The position numbers were made by a program, and so were the translations under genes. Positions 1 to 8,395 of a stretch of 46,136 nucleotides of DNA are shown here, piece by piece; position 1 is the first letter of the stretch, and each line of letters begins with the position of its first letter. Below the pieces are notes generated by a model, which saw only the letters and a list, made by a program, of their open reading frames with translations, was not told the origin of the DNA and ran no database searches. The stretch spans positions 1-46,136 of the forward strand of contig JADGHX010000015.1 in NCBI GenBank assembly GCA_019683695.1, read 5' to 3'. Source of the DNA: Steroidobacteraceae bacterium (GTDB lineage Bacteria > Pseudomonadota > Gammaproteobacteria > Steroidobacterales > Steroidobacteraceae).

Positions 1-60
1 GGTTTTTTTTAAAACCCCCCGGTCCGGGCGGGGGGGGCGGGGGCCCGCCGCCCCCCGGGC
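1..60. other. Low-complexity contig-edge sequence
   Basis: The first 60 bases are runs of T, A, C and G with almost no sequence complexity, unlike anything else in the window. Bases 1-16 fold back on themselves (GGTTTT/AAAACC), and 21-60 is an imperfect GC-only inverted repeat. No gene is supported here. The likeliest reading is an assembly edge where a foldback or GC-rich hairpin stopped extension. A genuine very strong terminator is the alternative. Confidence 0.5.
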
Positions 61-62
61 CG

Positions 63-89
63 GCGGCGGAAAGTCGCGCTTTCCGCCGC
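63..89. terminator. Perfect 11-bp hairpin, likely terminator
   Basis: GCGGCGGAAAG at 63-73 pairs perfectly with CTTTCCGCCGC at 79-89 around the loop TCGCG. It lies about 150 bases beyond the stop of the leftward DUF2909 gene. No T-run follows on either side, so its role in termination is inferred from position and stem strength only. Confidence 0.45.
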
Positions 90-238
90 TGGTAACCCGA
101 CGAGCCAGTGAATGAGAGAGACTGTCGGCGGCGCCGTTTCGCACCGGGCGCGCGCCGGCACACGATGTGATTCCTGCCGGCACCGGGCGCGTTCCGCGGC
201 ACCCGGGCCGGAGCAGATGGGCAGCAGATGCCGCTGCC

Positions 239-481
239 TTACGGATTCACCAGCGGAATGCCGTGCGGCGCGATGAGCCCGGCATACCAAGCCGCCATCA
301 GCAGCAGGAAAAGCGCGATGGATAGCCCGATGCGGTAGGTGAGGGCACGCGCCATCTTCCGCGAGTCCTCATCGGTGCGGGGGCGGGTGCCGCCGCGTGT
401 GAGGTGAAACAGCGCGGACCCCAGGCTCACCAGAATCCCGAGGAAGACGACGATCACGAGAATGCGGATCCAATTTTCCAT
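239..481 (-). CDS. DUF2909-type twin transmembrane protein
   Basis: This is an 80-residue membrane protein. It has one hydrophobic helix at about residues 5-25, a basic, polar loop (residues 28-47) and a second helix at about 50-70. That pattern and the position next to SURF1, on the opposite strand, fit the DUF2909 twin-transmembrane family found beside aa3 cytochrome oxidase genes in Gammaproteobacteria. The function is unknown; a role in oxidase assembly is guessed from neighbourhood alone. The gene is divergent from SURF1, with 246 bases between the two starts that would hold both promoters. The oxidase structural genes would be expected further left, outside the window. Confidence 0.75.
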   Translation of the reverse strand: MENWIRILVIVVFLGILVSLGSALFHLTRGGTRPRTDEDSRKMARALTYRIGLSIALFLLLMAAWYAGLIAPHGIPLVNP

Positions 482-727
482 TGCGGCTCATCCGATCGGT
501 TGTGCAGCCGGCTTCGCGAGCTTCCATCGGGCGGCGATGCCGACGCGCAGCGTGAGACCTGTGCCCGCGGGAAAGGAACGCCTGGTCCGGATGTCGTGCC
601 TGCCGACCCGGTGCGCCGGAGCGGTCGGTCGACGTCGTGCCCTTGCGCGCCGGGAACGGAGGCCTCGTATGAAACGATCGCCCGGGGCGATGTTCCCAAC
701 GGACAAAGCCTAGCAAATCCCGCTCCC

Positions 728-1483
728 ATGAGCCTTCGGCTGCGCATCGCGTTCGGCTCCCGGATATTCGCTCCGTCGTTGCTCATGACGGTGCTCACGC
801 TGCTGGCAGCCGTCGCTTTCGTGAGTCTGGGACGCTGGCAGTGGAACAAGGGTGAGCTGCGTGCCACACAGGCCGAAGCGTTCGCGCGCGGCAACGAGCG
901 AGCCGTCCCGCTCGGCACGTCATCCCTCGATCGCGCACAGCGATTTCAGAGGGTGATCGTGGAAGGGCACTTGGACAGCGCGCACCAGTTCCTGCTGGAG
1001 AACCGCACGCACAACGGGCGGCCGGGCTATGAAGTGCTCACGCCACTCGATCGCAGCGGTGGGGACACGGTGCTCGTGAACCGCGGCTGGATTCCGTTCA
1101 CGGGATATCGGGATCGCTTGCCGGATGTGTCGTTCGAGGCGCCGGCTTCCGTGCAGCTGACCGGGCGAGTGGACGAGTTGCCGATTGAAGGGCTCGCCAG
1201 CGGGCGTGCGCCGCCGGCGTTGCAGGGGCCCTGGCCGCGAGTGACCACTTTCCCGCACGCGGACGAGCTGCGCGCTGCACTCGGAAGACGGGTCGAGTCA
1301 CGTATCCTGCTGCTCGACCCGGCAGCCCCCTTCGGGTACGTGCGCGAGTGGCAGCCGCCGGGGATGCCGGCGATGAGACATTGGAGCTACGCCGTGCAAT
1401 GGTGGGCGTTCGCGCTGCTCGCCGTGGTGCTGTGGGTGATCATGGGTTTGAAGAAGACCGCACATGCCGGACATTCAGGATAA
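728..1483 (+). CDS. SURF1 family cytochrome oxidase assembly protein
   Basis: SURF1 proteins help insert heme a into subunit I of aa3-type cytochrome oxidase in the inner membrane. The 251-residue product has the family layout: an N-terminal helix (about residues 14-34) followed by the LGRWQWNK signature, a periplasmic domain with the conserved VNRGWIPF stretch in its middle, and a C-terminal helix (about 218-241) introduced by HWSYAVQW. The frame stays open upstream to 404, but the ATG at 728 gives a normal family length and places the first helix near the N-terminus. The last 20 bases overlap the next gene, which suggests translational coupling with the SCO-like gene and ctaA. Confidence 0.9.
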   Translation: MSLRLRIAFGSRIFAPSLLMTVLTLLAAVAFVSLGRWQWNKGELRATQAEAFARGNERAVPLGTSSLDRAQRFQRVIVEGHLDSAHQFLLENRTHNGRPGYEVLTPLDRSGGDTVLVNRGWIPFTGYRDRLPDVSFEAPASVQLTGRVDELPIEGLASGRAPPALQGPWPRVTTFPHADELRAALGRRVESRILLLDPAAPFGYVREWQPPGMPAMRHWSYAVQWWAFALLAVVLWVIMGLKKTAHAGHSG

Positions 1484-2066
1484 ACAGCTCGTCTCGAGAA
1501 ACCTGCGAACGATCGCCGCGCTGGCGGCGGTGTTCCTGCTGCCCCTCATCGCCTCCTTCTGGATGTACTACGGCACGGACTGGCGCCCGTCCTCCACCAC
1601 GAATCATGGCGAGCTCCTTCAGCCCATCCGCCAGCTCCCCGCGGCGGATCTGCGCGAAGCAAACGGCGACTTCGCGCCCGCGAACCTGTTCCGCGAAAAA
1701 TGGGCGATCGCTTACATCGGCGACGGGCAGTGCGACGAGACCTGCCGGCAGGCGCTGTACTTCATGCGCCAGACCCGCCTGTCGCTGAACAACGAGATGA
1801 CGCGGGTCTCGCGCGTGTTCCTCGCCACTGCCAACTGCTGCGACATGCAGTTCCTCGAACGCGAGCACGCCGGCCTCATCGCGATCGACGCGAGCGGCCC
1901 GGAAGCCGAGGAGCTGCTGAACACCTTCCCGCAGGCGGATCGCGCGCATTCGCTGTTCATCGTGGACCCGCTCGGCAATCTCGTGATGCGCTATGACATC
2001 CGCGACGAGCCGAAGGGCCTGCTCACGGATCTCAAGAAGCTCCTGAAGCTCTCGCACATCGGCTGA
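1464..2066 (+). CDS. SCO1/SenC-like membrane-anchored thiol protein
   Basis: The 200-residue protein has an N-terminal membrane anchor (about residues 15-35) and a thioredoxin-like periplasmic domain. Cys90 and Cys94 form a CxxxC pair (DGQCDETC), and His162 sits in an AHSLFIVDPLGN segment. These three residues match the copper ligands of SCO1-type CuA chaperones. An extra CC pair lies at 125-126. Genes of this kind are often annotated only as 'cytochrome oxidase-associated hypothetical' between SURF1 and ctaA. The ligands argue for a copper-delivery or thiol-reductase role in CuA assembly, which is inference. It overlaps SURF1 by 20 bases and is followed 14 bases later by ctaA. Confidence 0.75.
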   Translation: MPDIQDKQLVSRNLRTIAALAAVFLLPLIASFWMYYGTDWRPSSTTNHGELLQPIRQLPAADLREANGDFAPANLFREKWAIAYIGDGQCDETCRQALYFMRQTRLSLNNEMTRVSRVFLATANCCDMQFLEREHAGLIAIDASGPEAEELLNTFPQADRAHSLFIVDPLGNLVMRYDIRDEPKGLLTDLKKLLKLSHIG

Positions 2067-2080
2067 CGGCTCGATCTTTC

Positions 2081-3139
2081 ATGAATGCTTTCGCAAATTC
2101 CCAGACTTCAACCCTGATCCGGCGTCTTGCGCTCGCGGCGCTCGTGTTGTGCTTCATCGTGGTGGTGCTCGGCGCGTATGTCCGGCTCACCGCGGCCGGC
2201 CTCGGCTGCCCGGATTGGCCGGGCTGCTACGGCCACTTCACACCCATCGGCGCCGAGCAGAACGTGGCGGCGCAGGCGGCCTTTCCGAATACGCCATTGC
2301 ATGTCGGCAAGGCCTGGCGCGAGATGATCCACCGGTATGCCGCATCGACACTGGGCATCATCATCGTGGTGATCGCGGCATATGCCATCGCCACGCGACG
2401 TCAGCGCATCGTCAGCCTGCCGCTCGCGCTGGCACTGCTCGTCACGGTGGTCGTGCAGGGCATTCTGGGAATGCTCACGGTCACCTGGCAGCTGAAGCCG
2501 CTGATCGTCACGTTGCACCTCCTGTTCGGTCTCACCACGCTCTCGATGTTGTGGTGGCTCTGGCTGTCTCAGCGGTCGGGCAGCCGGGGTAGCGTTCGCC
2601 TGGGCAACGCTCGCACGTCAGCGGGCAGCGCGTACCCTTCAAGAACACCGGCGCCGCGGCGCCTCGCGTTCGTCGCGCTGATTGCGCTGGTCGTGCAGAT
2701 CGCCCTTGGCGGGTGGACCAGCAGCAATTACTCCGCCGTCGCCTGCCCGGATTTCCCCACCTGCCAGAACAGCTGGTGGCCCGAAATGGACTACAAGGAC
2801 GCCTTCGTCCTCTGGCGCGGGCTCGGCGTGAACTACGAAGGCGGCGTGCTCGAGCATCCGGCTCGCGTTGCGATTCATTTCACGCATCGTCTGGGCGCCG
2901 TTGTTGCGACGCTGGCTCTGATCCTTGCGGCAGTTCTCACGCTGCGATGGCAAGGCGGCACGTCTCGCATGCGCATCGCCGCGTACGCTGTGCTCGCGGC
3001 GCTGGTCTTGCAGTTGCTCATCGGTATCACGATGGTGCTGCGCGCGTTTCCCTTGCCTCTGGCCACGGCACATAACGCGGGCGCCGCGCTGCTGCTTCTT
3101 TCCACCGTTGCGCTCGTGAGAGCCCTGCGAACCACGTGA
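2081..3139 (+). CDS. ctaA: Heme A synthase (COX15/CtaA)
   Basis: CtaA oxidises the C8 methyl of heme O to give heme A. The 352-residue protein has eight predicted helices arranged as two similar halves. Each half carries a cysteine pair in its first extracytoplasmic loop (Cys43/Cys49 in CPDWPGC; Cys222/Cys228 in CPDFPTC). The expected heme-ligand histidines are present at His84, His146, His266/His269 and His331. A longer hydrophilic link of about 30 residues joins the halves near residues 163-195. The gene sits 14 bases after the SCO-like gene and probably belongs to its operon. Its usual partner ctaB lies beyond the hybrid kinase gene. Confidence 0.95.
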   Translation: MNAFANSQTSTLIRRLALAALVLCFIVVVLGAYVRLTAAGLGCPDWPGCYGHFTPIGAEQNVAAQAAFPNTPLHVGKAWREMIHRYAASTLGIIIVVIAAYAIATRRQRIVSLPLALALLVTVVVQGILGMLTVTWQLKPLIVTLHLLFGLTTLSMLWWLWLSQRSGSRGSVRLGNARTSAGSAYPSRTPAPRRLAFVALIALVVQIALGGWTSSNYSAVACPDFPTCQNSWWPEMDYKDAFVLWRGLGVNYEGGVLEHPARVAIHFTHRLGAVVATLALILAAVLTLRWQGGTSRMRIAAYAVLAALVLQLLIGITMVLRAFPLPLATAHNAGAALLLLSTVALVRALRTT

Positions 3140-3148
3140 CGTTCGCGT

Positions 3149-3178
3149 TCCACGGGTCGATGTGAATGCGCCCGTGGA
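3149..3178. terminator. Hairpin after ctaA
   Basis: TCCACGGG at 3149-3156 pairs perfectly with CCCGTGGA at 3171-3178 across a 14-base loop, starting 10 bases after the ctaA stop. It has no T-run. It may end or attenuate the SURF1-ctaA transcript before the kinase gene. Confidence 0.4.
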
Positions 3179-3356
3179 CGGTGGCGGCCATAGGCGACGG
3201 GCGCCGTTCCGCTACGCTGCATGGCCCTCCTCGGTGCCATGCGCCGGCAGCGAACGGAGCGCCCTGTCGAGCGAACAGGGTCTGCCCGCGGACTGGCTCA
3301 AGCTTCAGGACGCAACCCGGGGACTCCTGACAGGGCACGGCCTGTAAGATCACCCC

Positions 3357-5345
3357 GTGAAGAACGTACGTGCCACCATCCTGAACGTCGACGACACAGA
3401 GTCGTCGCGATCCGCGAAATCCCGCGTCCTGCGTCAGGCCGGATACACCGTGCTCGAGGCGGCGAGCGGCGCAGAGGCCCTGCGCATCGTGCAGGAGCAG
3501 CTGCCGCAGCTCGTGGTGCTGGACGTGAGCCTGCGCGACATGAGCGGCATCGAGGTCTGCCGCCGCATCAAGACCGAGCCGCTCACGCGCTCGATTCCCG
3601 TCATCCAGATCTCGGCCACATTCGTGACGCCGCAGGAAGGGGCGGCGGGCGCCGAGGGTGAAGCGGAGATCTATCTCACCGAACCCGTGGAGCCGCTCGA
3701 GCTCACCACGGCCGTGCGCGTGCTCCTCCGGCTGCACAGCACCGAGCGGGGACTCGTGCAGAGTGAGGCGCGGTGGCGCAGCTTCGTCGACTCCAACATC
3801 ATCGGCGTGCTCATCGTGCAGCGGGACCACATCGTCGAAGCGAACGATGCCTTTCTCCGCATGATCGGGTATTCCCGCGAGGAGGTGCTCCGGAACCCGC
3901 TGTCGTGGCGCTCCATCACTCCACCGGAAAGCCTCGAGCGAAGCGAGGCGGCGCGCATGGAGCTGCGCACGCGTCGCACCTGTGCACCATTCGAGAAGCA
4001 GTACATCCGCAAGGACGGCTCACGTGTCTGGGTAATGATGGCCGCGACCGCCATCGCGTCCGAGGCGGAGGATGAGTGGATGTGCTTCGTGCTGGACATC
4101 AGCGATCGGAAGGCCGCTGCCTTCGAGCGTGAAGCGGCCTTCGAGCGCGAGCACGCGGCGCGGCGGCAGGCCGAGGAGGCCACGCGTCTCAAGGACGAGT
4201 TCCTCGCGAACATCTCGCACGAGCTGCGCTCGCCCATGAACGCGATCATCGGCTGGACGCACCTGCTGCGCTCGGGCCGCCTGGACGAGAACCAGCGGCA
4301 GCGCGCGCTCGAATCCATCGACCGGGGCGCGCGCTCGCAGGCCAAGCTCATCGACGACCTTCTGGATGTCTCCCGCATCGTGAGCGGCAAGCTCAGTCTG
4401 TCGCTGCAGCCGCTGGACCTGGCGGGAGTGATCGAAGCCGCCGTGGACAGTCAGCGCCCGTCCGCAGAGGCGAAGGGCGTGCAGGTTGCGATTGGCGCCG
4501 CGCCACCGAACCTCACCGTGCTCGCAGACGCGCAGCGCCTCCAGCAGGTGTTCCTGAACCTGCTCACCAATGCGGTAAAGTTCACGCCTTCCGGGGGGCG
4601 CATCGACATCACCCTGAGCCGCCGCGGCGAGCAGGCGGAGGTCGCCGTCGCGGACACCGGCGAAGGCATCTCCGCGGAATTCCTGCCGCACGTCTTCGAC
4701 CGCTTCAGGCAGGCAAACGGGACGAGCACCCGGCGCCACATGGGGCTCGGCCTCGGGCTCGCAATCGTGCGGCACGTGGTCGAGATGCATGGCGGCAGCG
4801 TTCGCGTGACGAGCGCAGGAGAAGGCAAGGGATCGACCTTCATCGTCAGTCTTCCAATCGCCGCCCACGTCGAGGGCACGCCTCGCCGGCCGATCGCCGA
4901 CCGCATGCCGGGCACATACGCCACGGCAAGCAACGCGGGCGTGCGGGTGCTGGTGGTGGAAGACGATATCGAGACGCGCGAAATGCTCGGCACCATTCTC
5001 GAGCGAGCCGGCTTTTCCTATCGTGTCGCCACGCGCGCCAGCGAGGCGCTGAGCGTGCTCGACGAGTGGCAGCCGGACGTGATCATCTCCGATATCGGCA
5101 TGCCTGACATCGACGGCTACGAGTTCGTGCGTCAGCTGCGCGCCCGGCCGCCGGGCCAGGGCGGTGACATTCCGGCGCTGGCGCTCACCGCCTACGCGCG
5201 CGGCGCGGACCGGAATCTTGCCCTGCGCAGCGGCTATCAGGCCCACGTGGCAAAGCCCGTGGACCCGGCGGACCTCATCCGGCGGATCACGGAGCTGACG
5301 GGCACGCGCAGCACCCCGCCGGGCCCCCCGGAACCCGTAGAATAG
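3357..5345 (+). CDS. Hybrid sensor histidine kinase (REC-PAS-HisKA-HATPase-REC)
   Basis: This 662-residue soluble kinase starts at GTG 3357. The domain order is: N-terminal receiver (residues 5-125, Asp56), PAS (about 135-250), a short coiled coil (255-280), HisKA with phospho-acceptor His288 in the FLANISHELRSPMNAI box, HATPase with the N box NLLTNAVKF (401-409), DTGEGI (433-438) and GLGLGLAIV, and a C-terminal receiver (530-648, Asp579, Lys633). In the N-terminal receiver the usual lysine is Glu109 (YLTEPVEP), a change seen in some kinases of this type, so its phosphorylation chemistry may differ. There is no transmembrane segment. The signal and target are unknown. It lies between ctaA and ctaB in the same direction, which is unusual for that pair. 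Confidence 0.9.
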   Translation: MKNVRATILNVDDTESSRSAKSRVLRQAGYTVLEAASGAEALRIVQEQLPQLVVLDVSLRDMSGIEVCRRIKTEPLTRSIPVIQISATFVTPQEGAAGAEGEAEIYLTEPVEPLELTTAVRVLLRLHSTERGLVQSEARWRSFVDSNIIGVLIVQRDHIVEANDAFLRMIGYSREEVLRNPLSWRSITPPESLERSEAARMELRTRRTCAPFEKQYIRKDGSRVWVMMAATAIASEAEDEWMCFVLDISDRKAAAFEREAAFEREHAARRQAEEATRLKDEFLANISHELRSPMNAIIGWTHLLRSGRLDENQRQRALESIDRGARSQAKLIDDLLDVSRIVSGKLSLSLQPLDLAGVIEAAVDSQRPSAEAKGVQVAIGAAPPNLTVLADAQRLQQVFLNLLTNAVKFTPSGGRIDITLSRRGEQAEVAVADTGEGISAEFLPHVFDRFRQANGTSTRRHMGLGLGLAIVRHVVEMHGGSVRVTSAGEGKGSTFIVSLPIAAHVEGTPRRPIADRMPGTYATASNAGVRVLVVEDDIETREMLGTILERAGFSYRVATRASEALSVLDEWQPDVIISDIGMPDIDGYEFVRQLRARPPGQGGDIPALALTAYARGADRNLALRSGYQAHVAKPVDPADLIRRITELTGTRSTPPGPPEPVE

Positions 5346-5377
5346 ACCACTTTCATGCGCCGGCTTGACGGGCGCGC

Positions 5378-6304
5378 TTGCAGCAGACTGAACCCGCCTT
5401 GGCCACCGAGACGAACCTGACCGCGCCCGCCGCGGCCGCTACCTGGCGACACTACCTGGAGCTCACCAAGCCGAAGGTGGTGGCGCTCATCACGTTCACC
5501 GCCATCGTGGGAACCCTGCTCGCGAGCCCCGATTGGCCGCCGCTCGATGCGCTTGTCTGGGGCAACCTTGGCATTGCGCTCGCGTCGGCCTGCGCAGCCA
5601 CGATCAATCACGTGCTCGACCGGCGCATCGACGAGCAGATGGCGCGCACGCGCGGTCGCCCGCTGCCCACCGGGCATCTGAAGGAGCGACAGGCGCTCAC
5701 GTTCGCCGCTGCGCTGGGGCTTGCGTCGATGGCGATCCTCGCGTTCCTGGTGAACCTGCTCACCGCCGTGCTCACCTTCGCTTCGCTCATCGGATACGCG
5801 GTGATCTACACGGTGTGGCTGAAGCGCGCCACGTCACAGAACATCGTCATCGGCGGCGCGGCCGGGGCGGCGCCACCCGTGCTTGGCTGGGCGGCCGTGA
5901 CGAACAGCGTCGATCCGCACGCGCTGTTGTTGTTCCTGATCATTTTCGTGTGGACGCCGCCGCACTTCTGGGCTCTGGCCATCGCACGTCGGGACGACTA
6001 TGCGAAGGCTGGCATCCCGATGCTGCCGGTGACGCACGGTGTGGAATACACGCGCCTGCACGTGCTGTTGTACACGGTGCTGCTTTTCGTGGTGACGCTG
6101 CTGCCCTTCCTGACGCGCATGAGCGGGCTCATCTACCTGGCTGCGGCGCTCGTGCTGAACGCCGGGTTTCTGTATTACGCGTTCGCGCTCAAGATCACGG
6201 CTCGCGAGGAGCTGCCGATGCGCGTGTTCAAGTTCTCGGTGACGTATCTCATGTGGCTGTTCGCGGCGCTGCTCGTCGATCACTACGTGCCGATCATGGC
6301 GTGA
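5378..6304 (+). CDS. ctaB: Protoheme IX farnesyltransferase (heme O synthase)
   Basis: CtaB/CyoE transfers a farnesyl group to protoheme, making heme O, the substrate of CtaA. The 308-residue multi-helix protein has the UbiA-type diphosphate/Mg2+ motif with Asn77, Asp81 and Asp85 (NHVLDRRID), followed by ARTRGRPLP. The second conserved loop, around residues 147-160, is [15 protein letters not shown]-like. The start is uncertain: TTG at 5378 gives 308 residues, and a second in-frame TTG at 5399 would shorten it by seven. The kinase stop is 32 bases upstream, so read-through from it is likely. It converges on the LytTR regulator across a strong hairpin. Confidence 0.92.
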   Translation: MQQTEPALATETNLTAPAAAATWRHYLELTKPKVVALITFTAIVGTLLASPDWPPLDALVWGNLGIALASACAATINHVLDRRIDEQMARTRGRPLPTGHLKERQALTFAAALGLASMAILAFLVNLLTAVLTFASLIGYAVIYTVWLKRATSQNIVIGGAAGAAPPVLGWAAVTNSVDPHALLLFLIIFVWTPPHFWALAIARRDDYAKAGIPMLPVTHGVEYTRLHVLLYTVLLFVVTLLPFLTRMSGLIYLAAALVLNAGFLYYAFALKITAREELPMRVFKFSVTYLMWLFAALLVDHYVPIMA

Positions 6305-6369
6305 GGCGCGACGCCGGGCGCAGCCGATACGCCTCACACCTTTGCCGGGCGGGACCGCAGCGACGGCCC

Positions 6370-6396
6370 GAGAGAATCGCTTGCGGCGATTCTCTC
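6370..6396. terminator. Bidirectional hairpin between ctaB and LytTR regulator
   Basis: GAGAGAATCGC at 6370-6380 pairs perfectly with GCGATTCTCTC at 6386-6396 around the five-base loop TTGCG. It stands between two convergent genes, 66 bases past the ctaB stop and 9 bases past the regulator stop, so it can serve both. There is no T-run. Confidence 0.65.
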
Positions 6397-6404
6397 CAAC
6401 CCCG

Positions 6405-7190
6405 CTACCGCGCGTTCTTCAGGTGCGCCTGGATCTGGCGCCGATACGCGCGGCCTGACGTGAACTTCTGGCCATTGGCCAGCGTCAGCAGGTACTCGCC
6501 GTGCAAGCGGCGCTCCATCTCACGGATCTTCTGCGTGTTCACGATCACGGACCGGTGCACGCGCAGAAAGAGGCTCGGGTCGAGCGTGCTTTCGGCCTGC
6601 TGCATGGTCCATCGGATGGTGAATTTGTCCGTGCCCGCGTTGATGTTCACGTAGTTGCGATTGGCCTCGACGCTGTCGATGTCCGGCTGCGCAATGAAGA
6701 ACAGGCGCCCGTCGCGTTCCGCGACGATGCGCTTGGGTGCGGCACCGGTGGCGGAACGCTCGGTCACGGAGATCACAGTCTCGCGCACCGCACTCGAGAT
6801 GCCATCCGCAAGGCCCGTGCTCCGGTCGCCCGCGAGCCGCGCTCGCACTCGCCGGATGGCCTCGCGAAACCGCTCGCGATCGAACGGCTTCAGCAGATAA
6901 TCGACCGCCTCCACGCCGAATGCTGCGAGCGCATACTGATCGTAGGCGCTGACGAAGACGACCAGCGGCCGCGCTCCCGTCAGACGGTCCAGCACGTCGA
7001 AACCGTTCGTGCCGCGCATCTGCACGTCGAGCAGCAGCAGATTCGGGTGTGTTGCGTGCGCCTGTTCGATGGCTTCCACGCCGTGCGACGCCTCTCCGAC
7101 CACGGCGACATCGGGCTCCTGCGCGCAGAGCTCCCGCAATCGGTCACGCGCATACGGTTCATCGTCGACGATGAGTGCCCTGATGCTCAC
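6405..7190 (-). CDS. LytTR-family response regulator
   Basis: The 261-residue protein has a CheY-like receiver (residues 1-120: acidic DDE at 9-11, Asp55, Lys101) and a C-terminal LytTR DNA-binding domain (about 155-258) with the family's typical VEANRNYVNI and FLRVHRSVIVN stretches. It starts at GTG 7190, and that codon overlaps the kinase stop (GTGA), so the pair is translationally coupled. LytTR regulators of the AgrA/LytR/AlgR group control cell-surface, autolysis or alginate-like genes, but the target here cannot be read from the sequence. It ends at the shared hairpin with ctaB. Confidence 0.92.
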   Translation of the reverse strand: MSIRALIVDDEPYARDRLRELCAQEPDVAVVGEASHGVEAIEQAHATHPNLLLLDVQMRGTNGFDVLDRLTGARPLVVFVSAYDQYALAAFGVEAVDYLLKPFDRERFREAIRRVRARLAGDRSTGLADGISSAVRETVISVTERSATGAAPKRIVAERDGRLFFIAQPDIDSVEANRNYVNINAGTDKFTIRWTMQQAESTLDPSLFLRVHRSVIVNTQKIREMERRLHGEYLLTLANGQKFTSGRAYRRQIQAHLKNAR

Positions 7191-8395
7191 GCTGCGTCCT
7201 GCCCGGCCGACTCGATGTAGGGGATGCGGACGCGTGCGAGGACCGACCCATCTTCCGAGTGGATGAGCTCCAGCTCGTAGTCGTCTCCAAACAGCGTTCG
7301 CAGCCGCTCCCGCGTGTTGCTGAGACCCACGCCCATGCGAACGTCCGTACGCACGCGCGCGACGGAGTTGCGCACCAGCAGTTCCAGACCGGTGTCGATC
7401 CGATGAACGCGCACATCGATGTGCACGTGTTCCGTCTCCGCGGAGATGCTATGCACGACCGCGTTTTCTGCCAATGGCTGCAACAGGAGACTGGGCACTG
7501 CGGCGCCGAGCACGCTCGGCTGCACGTCCAGGTTGAAGCTGAGGCGATCCGGAAAGCGCAACCGCTGCACTTCGAGGTAGTTGCGAACGAAGTCGGCTTC
7601 GCGCGCCATGGTGATGAAGTCGGGCTCGCCGTCATGCAACGTCTGGCGCAGCAGGTCCGCCAGTCGCACGAGCATCTGCTCCGCCGCCTTCGGCCGGCTC
7701 GAGACGAGCGCCACGGCAGCGTTGAGCGTGTTGAACAGGAAGTGGGGATTGAGCTGCATGCGCAGCGCCTGCAGGCGGGCCTGAGTCCACGCCGCCTGAA
7801 GATTGGCGGCTCGCAGCTGGGTGTACTTGAGCTCCCGGTAGTTCCTCACCCCGAGCAGAATCGCCAGACCGAGCACATACGAGAGCAGGAAATCCGAAAA
7901 GCTCGTCGCCCAGAGATCCACGGACAGCCGGATGCCGAACACGGAGTGGAAGAGCTCACGCATCATCTCCCACTCGTGTCGCTCGGCGGCTACAAGCACC
8001 AGCAGAATGGGCCGTGCGAGCAGCGCAAAGAGCACCGCCATCGACGCATGCAGGAGGAGCGGACGCACCCACGCGTGCCGGGACCAGCCGATCTCCAGCG
8101 CCCATCGATAGAACAGGATGAGCAGCGGCAGCAGCACTGCATGCTGCAGCAGGCGCAGATGCGAGGGCGCGATGATGATGCCCGGATTGCCCGCGTTGAT
8201 GAGCATGAACACGATCACGCGCATGAACGCGAGATAGGCCCAGAAGGGCACGGTGACTGCGAGCACGAGACGCCACGTGTCCCTCGCGTTCGCTCCTGCA
8301 ATCGCGTCCGCTGCCGTTTCCCCCCGCGGCAGCGACGCGCGCCGTTCAACTGCCTTCGGACCGAGCTCGGTCCGAGCCGCGACGGATGCGTTCAT
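7187..8395 (-). CDS. LytS/YehU-type sensor histidine kinase
   Basis: The 402-residue kinase has four to five predicted helices in its first 190 residues and then a His_kinase domain with the family phosphorylation motif LNPHFLFNTLN (His218). A HATPase domain follows, with LLLQPLAENAVVHS as N box and GVGLSNTRERL as G box. The ATG at 8395 was chosen; the frame remains open to 8476, but the extra residues are basic and do not look like family sequence. It lacks an obvious extracellular sensor domain, so sensing is probably within the membrane. It is coupled to the LytTR regulator downstream. Confidence 0.9.
   Translation of the reverse strand: MNASVAARTELGPKAVERRASLPRGETAADAIAGANARDTWRLVLAVTVPFWAYLAFMRVIVFMLINAGNPGIIIAPSHLRLLQHAVLLPLLILFYRWALEIGWSRHAWVRPLLLHASMAVLFALLARPILLVLVAAERHEWEMMRELFHSVFGIRLSVDLWATSFSDFLLSYVLGLAILLGVRNYRELKYTQLRAANLQAAWTQARLQALRMQLNPHFLFNTLNAAVALVSSRPKAAEQMLVRLADLLRQTLHDGEPDFITMAREADFVRNYLEVQRLRFPDRLSFNLDVQPSVLGAAVPSLLLQPLAENAVVHSISAETEHVHIDVRVHRIDTGLELLVRNSVARVRTDVRMGVGLSNTRERLRTLFGDDYELELIHSEDGSVLARVRIPYIESAGQDAA

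Noticed and set aside
404-727. Upstream extension of SURF1
   Set aside because: The added 108 residues are not SURF1-like and would bury the N-terminal membrane helix.
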